This document shows, piece by piece, positions 9,201 through 16,470 of a DNA stretch of 64,000 bases. Within the stretch, counting starts at the first letter, position 1. The number at the start of each line of letters is the position of its first letter. Both the position numbers and the translations under genes were made by a program. The notes below the pieces were generated by a model. That model made no database searches and had not been told where the DNA came from. It saw only the letters and a program-made list of their open reading frames with translations. The DNA comes from Reddybacter sp041277045 (GTDB taxonomy: Bacteria; Pseudomonadota; Gammaproteobacteria; Pseudomonadales; Porticoccaceae), in assembly GCA_041277045.1 (NCBI GenBank), contig JBGFSY010000001.1, positions 682,001 to 746,000 of the forward strand, given 5' to 3'.

Positions 9201-10749
9201 TAGAGCTCTACCAAATCTAAATGAGACGCCTATTTTAATGATCACCTCTCTCGAAGATGATGAGGCCATAAACAAGGCATTTTCTACCGGAGCTACCGAC
9301 TATATAACCAAGCCCTTAAACTTTACAGTCCTCAAGGAAAGGGTCTCACGGCTTCTACAAGCAAATCGTGTCGAGAAACGCGTTAAAAAACTCGCCTATC
9401 ACGATCCACTTACTGGCCTGCCAAACCGTAGCAAGCTAATGCAAGATTTACGCATAATTCTCAATCGCGCAAAGCTCGACAATACTAATTTTGCCGTACT
9501 ATTTCTTGATCTTGACCACTTTAAAAATATCAATGATTCTCTCGGACATAATATCGGGGATTTATTACTCAAGGCTGTAGCTGATCGTTTACAAGGTGCT
9601 GTTCGCGAAAGCGACTTTGTTGCACGACTCGGCGGGGATGAATTTACCGTTATTCTCGAAAATATCCAAGGTCCCGATGCAATAAGTACCATTGCACAAA
9701 ATATTTGTACTTCTTTAAGTAGCCCTTTTTCATTCATTCAACAAAAAATGTTCGTCACTGCAAGCGTTGGCATTTCTGTTTATCCCGATGATGGAACCGA
9801 TGTAAATGCTCTACTTAAGCATGCCGATCTCGCTATGTTCAGCGCAAAGAAAAATCGCAATAATTACAGCTTCTATCAACAGGGAATGGAAGACCAGGTC
9901 GCACGACGCATGGAGCTTGAGAATGAGTTACGCTATGCAATCAATCACGACCAACTGGTACTTCATTACCAACCTCAAGTTGACCTGAAGTCAAATTGCG
10001 TAGTCGCTGCAGAAACCCTTATCCGCTGGGAACACCCTAAGCATGGCTTCCTTAGTCCGACAGAGTTTATCCCCCTTGCAGAGGAAACAGGACTGATTAA
10101 AGATCTTACTTTTTGGGTAATTCGTGAGGCTTTTAATCAAATAAGGGATTGGAAAACCCAAAATTTTGATGTCAAATTATCAATAAATTTATCCGCCAAG
10201 GACCTCGAATCACCAGGGGCTTTGTCTGAGTACCTTAACTATCAACTAGAAAAAACCGGGATCTCATCAGATCTGATCGAACTCGAGCTCACTGAAAGCA
10301 TGCTAATGGATGATCCCGAGAAAAGTAAAAAGGAACTCCTCGCACTGAAAGATATGGGGTTCGTGTTGGCTATTGATGATTTTGGTACTGGCTATTCATC
10401 CCTTAACTATCTGAAAAATCTGCCCGTCGATATATTAAAAATCGACCGTTCATTTATTAAAGAGATAGAAATTAACGCTGATGACAAGCCCATAGTCAAA
10501 GGCATCATCGCGCTAGCCGATAGTCTTGGCCTGACAACCATTGCGGAAGGTGTCGAGAACGAACAACAGCGGGCAATCATTCATGAACTCGGCTGCGATA
10601 CTATTCAGGGCTACCTTATCAGTCGCCCTTTACCCAGAGAAGAGTTCGAACGAAAATTTTTGACCGCATTCAAAGTCAGAGGACAGTCACACAGAAATAA
10701 ACAACGTGATAAAACGACATCCGATAGTCCAGGTAACTCACGCCGTTAA
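6226..10749 (+). CDS. Hybrid sensor histidine kinase with HPt, multiple receivers, GGDEF and EAL domains
   Basis: A 1507-residue inner-membrane signalling protein. In order: a transmembrane helix (about 19-40), a periplasmic sensor region (41-185), a second helix (186-203), HAMP, a HisKA dimerisation domain with phospho-acceptor His284 (TPLNAVLG follows), and a HATPase with DTGIGI and GTGLGL. A degenerate receiver comes next, then a receiver with Asp711 (LMDCNMPVMDG), an HPt domain with His857 (HTLKGSASNFG), a receiver with Asp977, a GGDEF domain (intact GGDEF at 1136-1140) and an EAL domain (ETL at 1263, DDFGTGYSSL intact). It combines a complete phosphorelay with domains that make and degrade cyclic di-GMP. 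Adjacency to the binding protein suggests that protein presents the ligand to the sensor region; this is inferred. Confidence 0.93.
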   Translation: MTMLKRTGKKLLNLKFSQQLIIVFVIAVILMSTLVSYTVGRISNDILRKQMRVQGMQITQTFAGQSKLALLYQSEYAALDAVKSIAGFPDIEVIGLKAVDGTVLYSTRDIQIKATETVIHENTSIDIFEDVTEWIFSAPVFSEANFDEELTDIYREAEQVNTLLGYVTLSMSKETLHLMQKRTYQTSFIVAFAIAILIIFTLYRISKRLTKPVEQLAMVMGQAEEGNTSIRATLEGQPDIAKMQHAFNTMMDGIENREAELKTAHDKALETVRVKGEFVANVTHELRTPLNAVLGMMDLLSETRLNARQAEYIDIAKNSGENLLDLIEDILDFAKMESGNMDINLKEVDIRDLVEEVIQLLSPQALRKKLNFGYDIEDHAASCLVPIDTTKVRQVLINLLGNAIKFTDSGEVFLRVHYKHGPRPEVEFEVRDTGIGITEKSQLTIFDAFTQADSSTTKAYTGTGLGLTICKQIVKLMNGDITLHSVPDKGSTFTFNIPVEHITSNTHLNAGLSLDEQKHALLITSSTIIRLFTSSAIQNNDFLCITTGSLRAAQLEISRLEKADINFEFIIIDEELYYLNEDEFLPLLSKLASHHRTTIAILANPYRSLQLEAHRFLTIEKPLLRSSFDQLINIKDSNIADKSQQHIIRSTSPLSTPELNKYILIVDDNRVNQQVAREMLNKLGYRSDIAINGQDAVTKVMRQNYDLILMDCNMPVMDGFEATQEIRKLKNKTYLPIIAMSANTSDADKDKYLLAGMNSSIGKPLRLNKLRDELLTWISNTQLLNQEQDSSPAEPSIPEKPETLAYDPQVMEELFEGIGDVVIKMLEAFLEDSPIYIDSLKQALQRGSAKNVRELAHTLKGSASNFGAVNFLETAKIIEHLAQNQQLHQCDIYIEALIDDFDVLKRDIENNILSPLSNPEDLHQRKQKLLIVDDDRTIRLALKNIFTDQRFLIFEARNGQQAISFCKHDTPDIILMDAIMPEVDGFEACKTIRALPNLNETPILMITSLEDDEAINKAFSTGATDYITKPLNFTVLKERVSRLLQANRVEKRVKKLAYHDPLTGLPNRSKLMQDLRIILNRAKLDNTNFAVLFLDLDHFKNINDSLGHNIGDLLLKAVADRLQGAVRESDFVARLGGDEFTVILENIQGPDAISTIAQNICTSLSSPFSFIQQKMFVTASVGISVYPDDGTDVNALLKHADLAMFSAKKNRNNYSFYQQGMEDQVARRMELENELRYAINHDQLVLHYQPQVDLKSNCVVAAETLIRWEHPKHGFLSPTEFIPLAEETGLIKDLTFWVIREAFNQIRDWKTQNFDVKLSINLSAKDLESPGALSEYLNYQLEKTGISSDLIELELTESMLMDDPEKSKKELLALKDMGFVLAIDDFGTGYSSLNYLKNLPVDILKIDRSFIKEIEINADDKPIVKGIIALADSLGLTTIAEGVENEQQRAIIHELGCDTIQGYLISRPLPREEFERKFLTAFKVRGQSHRNKQRDKTTSDSPGNSRR

Positions 10750-10776
10750 TAGAGAATCCTATGAACGGCGTGAGTT
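10735..10776. terminator. Perfect 13-bp inverted repeat, candidate terminator between convergent genes
   Basis: The arms AACTCACGCCGTT (10735-10747) and AACGGCGTGAGTT (10764-10776) are perfect reverse complements around a 16-base loop. The left arm overlaps the end of the sensor kinase gene and the region lies between two convergent genes. There is no clear run of T after either arm, so this is either a terminator of a weaker kind or an RNA-stability hairpin. Confidence 0.5.
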
Positions 10777-10810
10777 GATGTAAAAATCAATCTTACTTGA
10801 GTTTGGTTAT

Positions 10811-12613
10811 TTAAAACCACTCATCTTGCATTTCGAACGGCACACCATTACCTGCCTCTAACAACTCAGCATATTGCTCTACAGCCGGCAGCTCCCACTC
10901 AATATAAAAACTGGCAGCCTGTAATTTACCCCGATAAAAGTGTTCATCACTTTCATGTGGATTTTCATTCAGTGCTTGCGCTGCCACCAAGCCCTGTTTC
11001 AACCATATCCAGGCACTAACAACTCGTCCAAACAGATCCAGGTAAACCGTTGCATTCGCCAGGCCTCGATCAATATCCGAGGCCATTTGTTGCTGTAAAG
11101 ACCGTGTCGTTTGTTCTAATAAAGCCACAGCTTTTTCCAGCTGTTCGGCTAGGCTTTTAATCAACGCAAGGTCTTTGGCACTAACAATATCCGTAGCAAT
11201 ATCTTCTTTAAAGAATTTGTATCCAGCACCACCATAAAGGTTGAGTTTACGGCCGAGTAAATCGAGGCCGTGGATGGCTTCAGCCCCTTCGTGAATGGGA
11301 TTTAAACGCTGATCGCGATAGAGTTGCTCCACCGGATACTCTCGCGTGTAACCCGCGCCACCGAGTATTTGTATCGCCATATCATTGGATATACAGCCAT
11401 ATTTTGAGGGCCACGATTTAATGATGGGGGTTAATAAATCCAGTAACTGGGCATTGCGAGTTCGCAGCTCCTCAGTAGGCGCACTGTTCTGGTTTTCAAA
11501 TAAACTACTTCCAAACAGGCACATTGCCAAAGACCCTTCAGCATAGGATTTTTGCGCCAGTAATAAACGGCGCACGTCTGCGTGTTCGACCAACATGACC
11601 TGTGGAGATTGCTGGTCTTTGCACGATGCTAAACGCCCCTGGGGTCGTTGCCGCGCATAATCCAGTGAATGATTAAAACCCTGGTAGGCAATTGCTGCCG
11701 CACCAAGGGCAACACCGATACGCGCCTCATTCATCATTTGAAACATATAACCGAGGCCTTTATTCGCCTCGCCAACAAGGTAGCCAATGGCGCCGTCTTT
11801 TTCACCGAAATTAAGTGCGGCATTGGTTGTGTTGCGATAACCCATTTTATGGTTGAGCCCGGCGACCACTACATCATTGCGCTCACCGGGTGTGCCGTCA
11901 TCATTGACTAAAAACTTTGGCACAATAAAAAGGGATATACCTTTAACGCCTGGAGGGGCCCCCTTAATTTTTGCCAGTACCATGTGAATCACATTGCCGG
12001 CGATGTCGTGGTCGGCGCAGGAGATAAACATTTTCTGGCCAAAAATACGGTACGTTCCATCATCCGCTGGCTCGGCCATAGTGGTGATATCACCCAGCGC
12101 CGAGCCCTGACCCGGTTCGGTGAGGCACATGGTGCCATTACTGCGACCGTCCATAATCAAAGTTAAAAATTTGGCTTTTTGTTCCTTAGAACCAAAAGCG
12201 CGTATTAAGTTAGCCGAACCCGTCGCTACAAAAGGATAAGCTGCGGTGCCAATATTGGCGGCATTCACATAGGCCATGACCATGCGGAAGACGACTTCGG
12301 GCATTTGCATGCCGCCCTCTTCGTAATCTTGGTGGGCCGCTAAAAAACCGGCATTGGCAAACTCATCCCAGGCTACTTTGGTTTCGGGAATCATTTTCAC
12401 AACGCCATCTACCAAAGTCGGTTCGTTTTCATCACCTTCGACTAAATGATTGGCAAAGTATTTTTCAGCAATGGTTTTCGCAGTGCGCAATGATGCATCG
12501 AATATTTCTCGCGAGTGCTCGCTATAGCGCGGTCGTTCCAGTAGTTTTTCTGTATCGAGAAATTCATAAAGTAGAAATTCAACATCGCGATCATTTAACA
12601 AAGGGACTGACAT
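10811..12613 (-). CDS. Acyl-CoA dehydrogenase, DmdC/FadE-like long form
   Basis: A 600-residue flavoprotein of the acyl-CoA dehydrogenase family, which introduces a trans-2 double bond into acyl-CoA and passes electrons to ETF. Visible signatures are MCLTEPGQGSALGDITT (about 162-178), FGQKMFISCADHD (191-203), NEARIGVALGAAAIAYQG (295-312), QILGGAGYTREYPVEQLYRDQR (415-436) and IHEGAEAIHGLDLLGRK (440-456), where Glu442 is the likely catalytic base. The C-terminal extension of about 130 residues is typical of the 590-600 residue subgroup that includes 3-methylmercaptopropionyl-CoA dehydrogenase (DmdC) and some FadE proteins. It lies about 100 bases downstream of a DmdB-like ligase gene on the same strand. 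The pair could act on methylmercaptopropionate or on a short or medium-chain acid; sequence reading alone does not decide. Confidence 0.9.
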   Translation of the reverse strand: MSVPLLNDRDVEFLLYEFLDTEKLLERPRYSEHSREIFDASLRTAKTIAEKYFANHLVEGDENEPTLVDGVVKMIPETKVAWDEFANAGFLAAHQDYEEGGMQMPEVVFRMVMAYVNAANIGTAAYPFVATGSANLIRAFGSKEQKAKFLTLIMDGRSNGTMCLTEPGQGSALGDITTMAEPADDGTYRIFGQKMFISCADHDIAGNVIHMVLAKIKGAPPGVKGISLFIVPKFLVNDDGTPGERNDVVVAGLNHKMGYRNTTNAALNFGEKDGAIGYLVGEANKGLGYMFQMMNEARIGVALGAAAIAYQGFNHSLDYARQRPQGRLASCKDQQSPQVMLVEHADVRRLLLAQKSYAEGSLAMCLFGSSLFENQNSAPTEELRTRNAQLLDLLTPIIKSWPSKYGCISNDMAIQILGGAGYTREYPVEQLYRDQRLNPIHEGAEAIHGLDLLGRKLNLYGGAGYKFFKEDIATDIVSAKDLALIKSLAEQLEKAVALLEQTTRSLQQQMASDIDRGLANATVYLDLFGRVVSAWIWLKQGLVAAQALNENPHESDEHFYRGKLQAASFYIEWELPAVEQYAELLEAGNGVPFEMQDEWF

Positions 12614-12711
12614 AATTAAACCTGTTGGTAATTTATTTAATGGCTGTTTTAAAAAATTTGTAGCGCAGAACCTGGCGCATTCAACTCTAAATACAGTGCA
12701 GGGCGTATTTG

Positions 12712-14331
12712 TTAATAGCTGTAATCAATAAATACGTCGCGCAAATCTTTTTTACTCACTTTGCCCGTCGCCGTGTGGGGGATTTCATCGACGAACACAC
12801 AGTCTTCAGGAATCCACCATTTGGCAATTTTGCCATCGAGGTAGGCCAGCAAGTCGCCCTTTTGAGGGTCGCTGCCAGGCCGCTTAACCACGACCAGCAG
12901 AGGGCGTTCCGTCCACTTTGGATGGGGCACGCCAATGACTGCAGCCTCGGCAACATCCTCATGGCCCATGGCAGCGTTTTCAACATCAATAGAGCTAATC
13001 CACTCACCGCCCGATTTAATGACATCTTTAGTGCGGTCGGTGATCTGCATAAAACCGTATTGGTCGATGGTCGCGACATCACCCGTATCAAACCAGCCAT
13101 CGGGCAGGTGGGCATCAGAGTCTTCCAATTTGTAATACCTTTTACAGACCCATGGGCCTCGCACTTGCAGCCGACCGGAGGCATTGTCATCCCAGGGTAA
13201 TTCTTTGGCGTCTTCATCGACGATGCGCATTTCAACCCCGTAAATGGTACGGCCGGCTTTCAAGCGATAGGCAAACTTTTCATCGTCAGGTAAATCATTC
13301 ATCCACGGCAATAGCGTATTGTAGGTTCCCAGCGGACTCATCTCTGTCATGCCCCAGCCGACATGCATGGCGACACCGTAGGCGTCCATCGCCTCCATCA
13401 ACGATCGCGGGCACGCGGCACCACCAACCACCAGCCGTTGCAGCGTTTCAACCTTGCTACCCGACTCCTGTAAATAATTGAGCAATGCCAGCCACACGGT
13501 GGGCACGCCCAAGGCAAAGGTCACGCCCTCCTCATTAATTAGCGCTGCCAGCGTTTCACCATCACCCATTTTCGGCCCCGGGAAAACCAGCTTGGTGCCC
13601 GCCACAGCGGCACCGTAAACACAGCCCCAGGCATTGACGTGAAACATCGGCACGACCGGCATAATAGTTTCGTCCGGAGCCAGCCCCAACGTGGCCTTGC
13701 TGTTTGTCCCCAGACAATGCAATACCGTACTGCGGTGGGAATACAGCACACCCTTGGGGTTGCCCGTGGTGCCCGAGGTGTAGCAAAGACTGCTGGCACT
13801 GTTTTCATCGAGCTCGGGCCAGTCGTAGCTTTCCAGCTCATCTTCGATCAACTCTTCGTAGCAGCGCACATTTTTTAATGTGGTCTCAGGCATGGCCGCC
13901 TTGCTGGTCAGTACCACAAAGCCGCGCACCGTTTTTAATTCATCCTGTAATTGTTCGAGTAAGGGAACAAATACCGGATCGACAAAAACCCACTGGTCTT
14001 CGGCGTGATTGGCTATATAGGAAACCTGTTCGGGAAAGAGCCGTGGGTTGATGGTGTGGCAAACATAACCGGAGCAACTGATTGCATAATACAATTCAAA
14101 GTGGCGATAGTCGTTCCAGGCCAGAGTGGCGATGCGATCACCCGGCGCACAACCGAATTTTTCCAACGCATTCGCCAGCTTATGAACGCGACTAAAAGCC
14201 TCGCCAAAGGTGCTGCGATGCCGTGGATTATCGCCGGTTACAGAGACTATTTCCGTATCGGGAAAGACCCGAGCGGCGAACTTCATAATTGAAGTAATAG
14301 TGAGGGCGTCATCCATCATTTGGCCTAACAT
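12712..14331 (-). CDS. Acyl-CoA ligase (DmdB-like / medium-chain fatty acid CoA ligase)
   Basis: A 539-residue member of the adenylate-forming superfamily that activates a carboxylic acid to its CoA thioester using ATP. Motifs seen: CYTSGTTGNPKG (183-194, phosphate loop), VPMFHVNAWG, VGWGMTEMSPLGTYN (adenine binding), GWFDTGDVATID, DRTKDVIKSGGEWISS (hinge) and TATGKVSKKDL with the catalytic Lys524. The start MLGQMMDD and the length are like the methylmercaptopropionate-CoA ligase DmdB of the DMSP demethylation pathway; close relatives activate medium-chain fatty acids. The downstream gene encodes the dehydrogenase for the next step of the same kind of pathway. No dmdA or dmdD is visible in the window, so a role in DMSP degradation is possible, not shown. 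Confidence 0.9.
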   Translation of the reverse strand: MLGQMMDDALTITSIMKFAARVFPDTEIVSVTGDNPRHRSTFGEAFSRVHKLANALEKFGCAPGDRIATLAWNDYRHFELYYAISCSGYVCHTINPRLFPEQVSYIANHAEDQWVFVDPVFVPLLEQLQDELKTVRGFVVLTSKAAMPETTLKNVRCYEELIEDELESYDWPELDENSASSLCYTSGTTGNPKGVLYSHRSTVLHCLGTNSKATLGLAPDETIMPVVPMFHVNAWGCVYGAAVAGTKLVFPGPKMGDGETLAALINEEGVTFALGVPTVWLALLNYLQESGSKVETLQRLVVGGAACPRSLMEAMDAYGVAMHVGWGMTEMSPLGTYNTLLPWMNDLPDDEKFAYRLKAGRTIYGVEMRIVDEDAKELPWDDNASGRLQVRGPWVCKRYYKLEDSDAHLPDGWFDTGDVATIDQYGFMQITDRTKDVIKSGGEWISSIDVENAAMGHEDVAEAAVIGVPHPKWTERPLLVVVKRPGSDPQKGDLLAYLDGKIAKWWIPEDCVFVDEIPHTATGKVSKKDLRDVFIDYSY

Positions 14332-14569
14332 AGCGTCGCTCCTAGCATTATTTTTCTTGTTTAGCAGTCGATCAGTCTAGCATAGCCCTGTGTTTCAGCC
14401 CCTTCAAAAACGTCAGCAATCATTGATTCAAAACGTGATTTCAGTACGTAGCAGCTTAGGGGGGCATCGCGTATCATTGCGCCAGCTGGCACCGGCGGGT
14501 TACCAGCAAAGGCCACACAGTGATCCTGTTTTATTAAACCTGCCACAACTAACCAACGAGGATATAGCC

Positions 14570-14881
14570 TTGAGTACAACAGTCAATGTAAAGCTTATTG
14601 TTTCAAGTGCACTACTGGCGCTTAGCCTGAGTAGCGGGGCGGCAGATATTGATGCGGGTAAAGCCAAGGCCGCTATGTGCGCTGGCTGTCACGGTTCCGC
14701 GGGCATCAGCCCTATGGATATGTGGCCAAGTCTCGCCGGCCAAAAAGCGGGTTATCTGGCCAAGCAGTTAAAAGCCTTCCGAGATGACTCACGCAGTGAT
14801 CCCGTGATGAACGGTCAGGCCAAGGCTCTGTCTGATGCCGACATTGATAATCTCGCGGCCTATTATAATAGTCTCAAGTAA
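14570..14881 (+). CDS. Small periplasmic cytochrome c (class I)
   Basis: The long open frame begins at 14390, but the convincing start is a TTG at 14570: a GAGGA ribosome-binding site at 14558-14562 sits seven bases upstream, and the signal peptide begins right there (KLIVSSALLALSLSSGAA). This gives a protein of 103 residues. The mature part has one haem-binding motif, CAGCH, followed by a likely axial Met region (VMNGQAKALSDADIDNLAAYY), the pattern of c4/c553-type electron carriers. It would shuttle electrons in the periplasm between the bc1 complex and an oxidase or other partner. It is transcribed away from the acyl-CoA ligase and converges on the chp operon; no functional link to that operon is evident. 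Confidence 0.85.
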   Translation: MSTTVNVKLIVSSALLALSLSSGAADIDAGKAKAAMCAGCHGSAGISPMDMWPSLAGQKAGYLAKQLKAFRDDSRSDPVMNGQAKALSDADIDNLAAYYNSLK

Positions 14882-14954
14882 GCGCTCTACAATTGCCTTG
14901 GTGGTGTATTTAATGATCCACTGAGGCATTTTAAATGTTATTTTTTGTCTTTAT

Positions 14955-15494
14955 CTAACTCGATTTATCTTTCTTATCGACGATGTCAAAAACGATTTCC
15001 TCAATAAGATCGAAATCGGGAATTAATACCTCTTCACCATCAATATTGACACGCATTTGCACGCCCTTCTGATCACTCGGCGAACCCTCCAGCACCATCT
15101 CTGACTCCATACTCAGACGCGTGGCACGGGGAAACCCGGAGACAACCAGTGCATAAAAACCGCTTGCGGCCGCTTTAAATACTGCGTTGCAAATGACGAC
15201 TTTCAGATCTTCATCAAGCGAGGGGCGGTGCCCACTATAAAGACTATCGAACGACAATAGAGGAACATCCTGATCCCGCCAACGAACCCAGCCATAATAA
15301 TGTGGGCTGACACTGGTCTCATCCAGGTGTAAATCTCCCGCTTCCAGATCGCCAGAACTCAGCACCTCAGCAACGGCTAGTTGTGGCACTAGTAACACAG
15401 CACCAGTGACGGGTAACAGTAAGCTGTTCACTTGCAGTAATGCCGCATCGGCTTTTGCAACAGCTGCTTTCATCACTGTTTTATTCTCTACCAC
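14955..15494 (-). CDS. chpC: ChpC, CheW-like protein of the Pil-Chp system
   Basis: A 179-residue protein with a single CheW-like domain (AALLQVNSLLLPVTGAVLLVPQLAVAEVL near the start, YGWVRWRDQDVPLLSF, and FYALVVSGFPRATRL). CheW proteins couple chemoreceptors to the CheA kinase. The gene is last in the pilGHIJK-chpABC operon, the same place as in Pseudomonas aeruginosa, where ChpC is a second adaptor linked to some chemotactic inputs. The start overlaps the end of chpB by 14 bases; an internal Met at residue 8 would reduce that overlap. Sequence similarity of CheW proteins is low, so the call rests on both the fold pattern and the position. Confidence 0.85.
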   Translation of the reverse strand: MVENKTVMKAAVAKADAALLQVNSLLLPVTGAVLLVPQLAVAEVLSSGDLEAGDLHLDETSVSPHYYGWVRWRDQDVPLLSFDSLYSGHRPSLDEDLKVVICNAVFKAAASGFYALVVSGFPRATRLSMESEMVLEGSPSDQKGVQMRVNIDGEEVLIPDFDLIEEIVFDIVDKKDKSS

Positions 15495-16470
15495 GAAGCA
15501 CTCCTCTGGGCATCACGCTGGGGTTAGCTGGCGATGCACTTAACAATTTAATAAAGGCTTCTCGCAACTGATGAATGTTACCGCTTTGATTAAAAGCGCC
15601 GTCTTTAATAACCGCCTCAGACAGTGCTGACACCGTGCAATCAGCAGGGGACTGCACCAGTACGCTGCCGCCTTCTTCACAAATTAAACGGGATCCGGCA
15701 ACGCCGTCGTCACCCATACCGCTAAACACAATCATGCCGCAGGCCGGGCCATATTCATTTGCCAGCTCCGCCGCCACCTCATCAATATTTGGGGCATAAG
15801 GTCCAGACCAGCTGGATCCACAATTCAAAACCAGACCATTTGACAGTGCTACCCGTTGTGCAGGACACACCACGGTGACACTGCCGGTCGTAAGAAGATT
15901 GCCATCAAGCGCCATCTGGGCATGCCAGGGTGTATTGCGAGCAATCATTTTAACTAACTGATTAGCCTGTTCCGCTTCAATGTGTTGCGCGTAAACAAAA
16001 GCCACGCCATAAAAGGCTTCTAGCCCCTCTAAAAAAGCGCGAACGGCATGTAAACCTCCGGCAGAGGCGGCCAATAACCACACATTTCGAGCACGGCTAG
16101 CCTGGTATATTTTCTGATATTTTCGCACTAATTCTTCGAGCTTTCGATCCACTACCTGATGCCAGGACAAAGACCCAATGAAGCTCTCTGCCTCGATATT
16201 TATCATTAATATTTGCTGACCGGCCGGCAGGGATGGCGCGATTTGAAGATGACTGTCTTCGATTAACCAGGCATCGACATCTGTGCCCGCCATGCGCACA
16301 GCACGATCCCAGGTCAGACCACTACAGTGTTTCACACTCAGGCCCCGAGCTTCGACCCTCGCCCGTAGTGCAGTACGCCGCTCTTCATCAAGTAATACAA
16401 TGCCGATGCGAGGCAGGGCCACAAGGGCGTTTGCATCAAGCTTAAGCGAAGCCAAATTCGAGTAACTCAT
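15481..16470 (-). CDS. chpB: ChpB, chemoreceptor glutamate methylesterase
   Basis: A 329-residue CheB-family protein that would remove methyl groups from receptor glutamates on PilJ. The C-terminal esterase domain shows the catalytic triad: Ser136 in AASAGG, His163 in AQHIE, and Asp254/255 in GMGDDG. The N-terminal 110 residues are predicted to have a receiver-like shape (IGIVLLDEERRTALRARVEARG, DVDAWLIED) but lack the acidic pocket and conserved Lys, as in other ChpB proteins, so activation by phosphorylation is unlikely. The start chosen overlaps the end of chpA by 29 bases; a start slightly further in is possible. The partner methyltransferase gene is pilK in the same operon. Confidence 0.92.
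   Translation of the reverse strand: MSYSNLASLKLDANALVALPRIGIVLLDEERRTALRARVEARGLSVKHCSGLTWDRAVRMAGTDVDAWLIEDSHLQIAPSLPAGQQILMINIEAESFIGSLSWHQVVDRKLEELVRKYQKIYQASRARNVWLLAASAGGLHAVRAFLEGLEAFYGVAFVYAQHIEAEQANQLVKMIARNTPWHAQMALDGNLLTTGSVTVVCPAQRVALSNGLVLNCGSSWSGPYAPNIDEVAAELANEYGPACGMIVFSGMGDDGVAGSRLICEEGGSVLVQSPADCTVSALSEAVIKDGAFNQSGNIHQLREAFIKLLSASPANPSVMPRGVLRGRE

Noticed and set aside
12756..13235. 159-residue open frame on the minus strand within the acyl-CoA ligase gene
   Set aside because: It is a shifted frame of the ligase gene, which has all family motifs; the shadow protein has no recognisable sequence.
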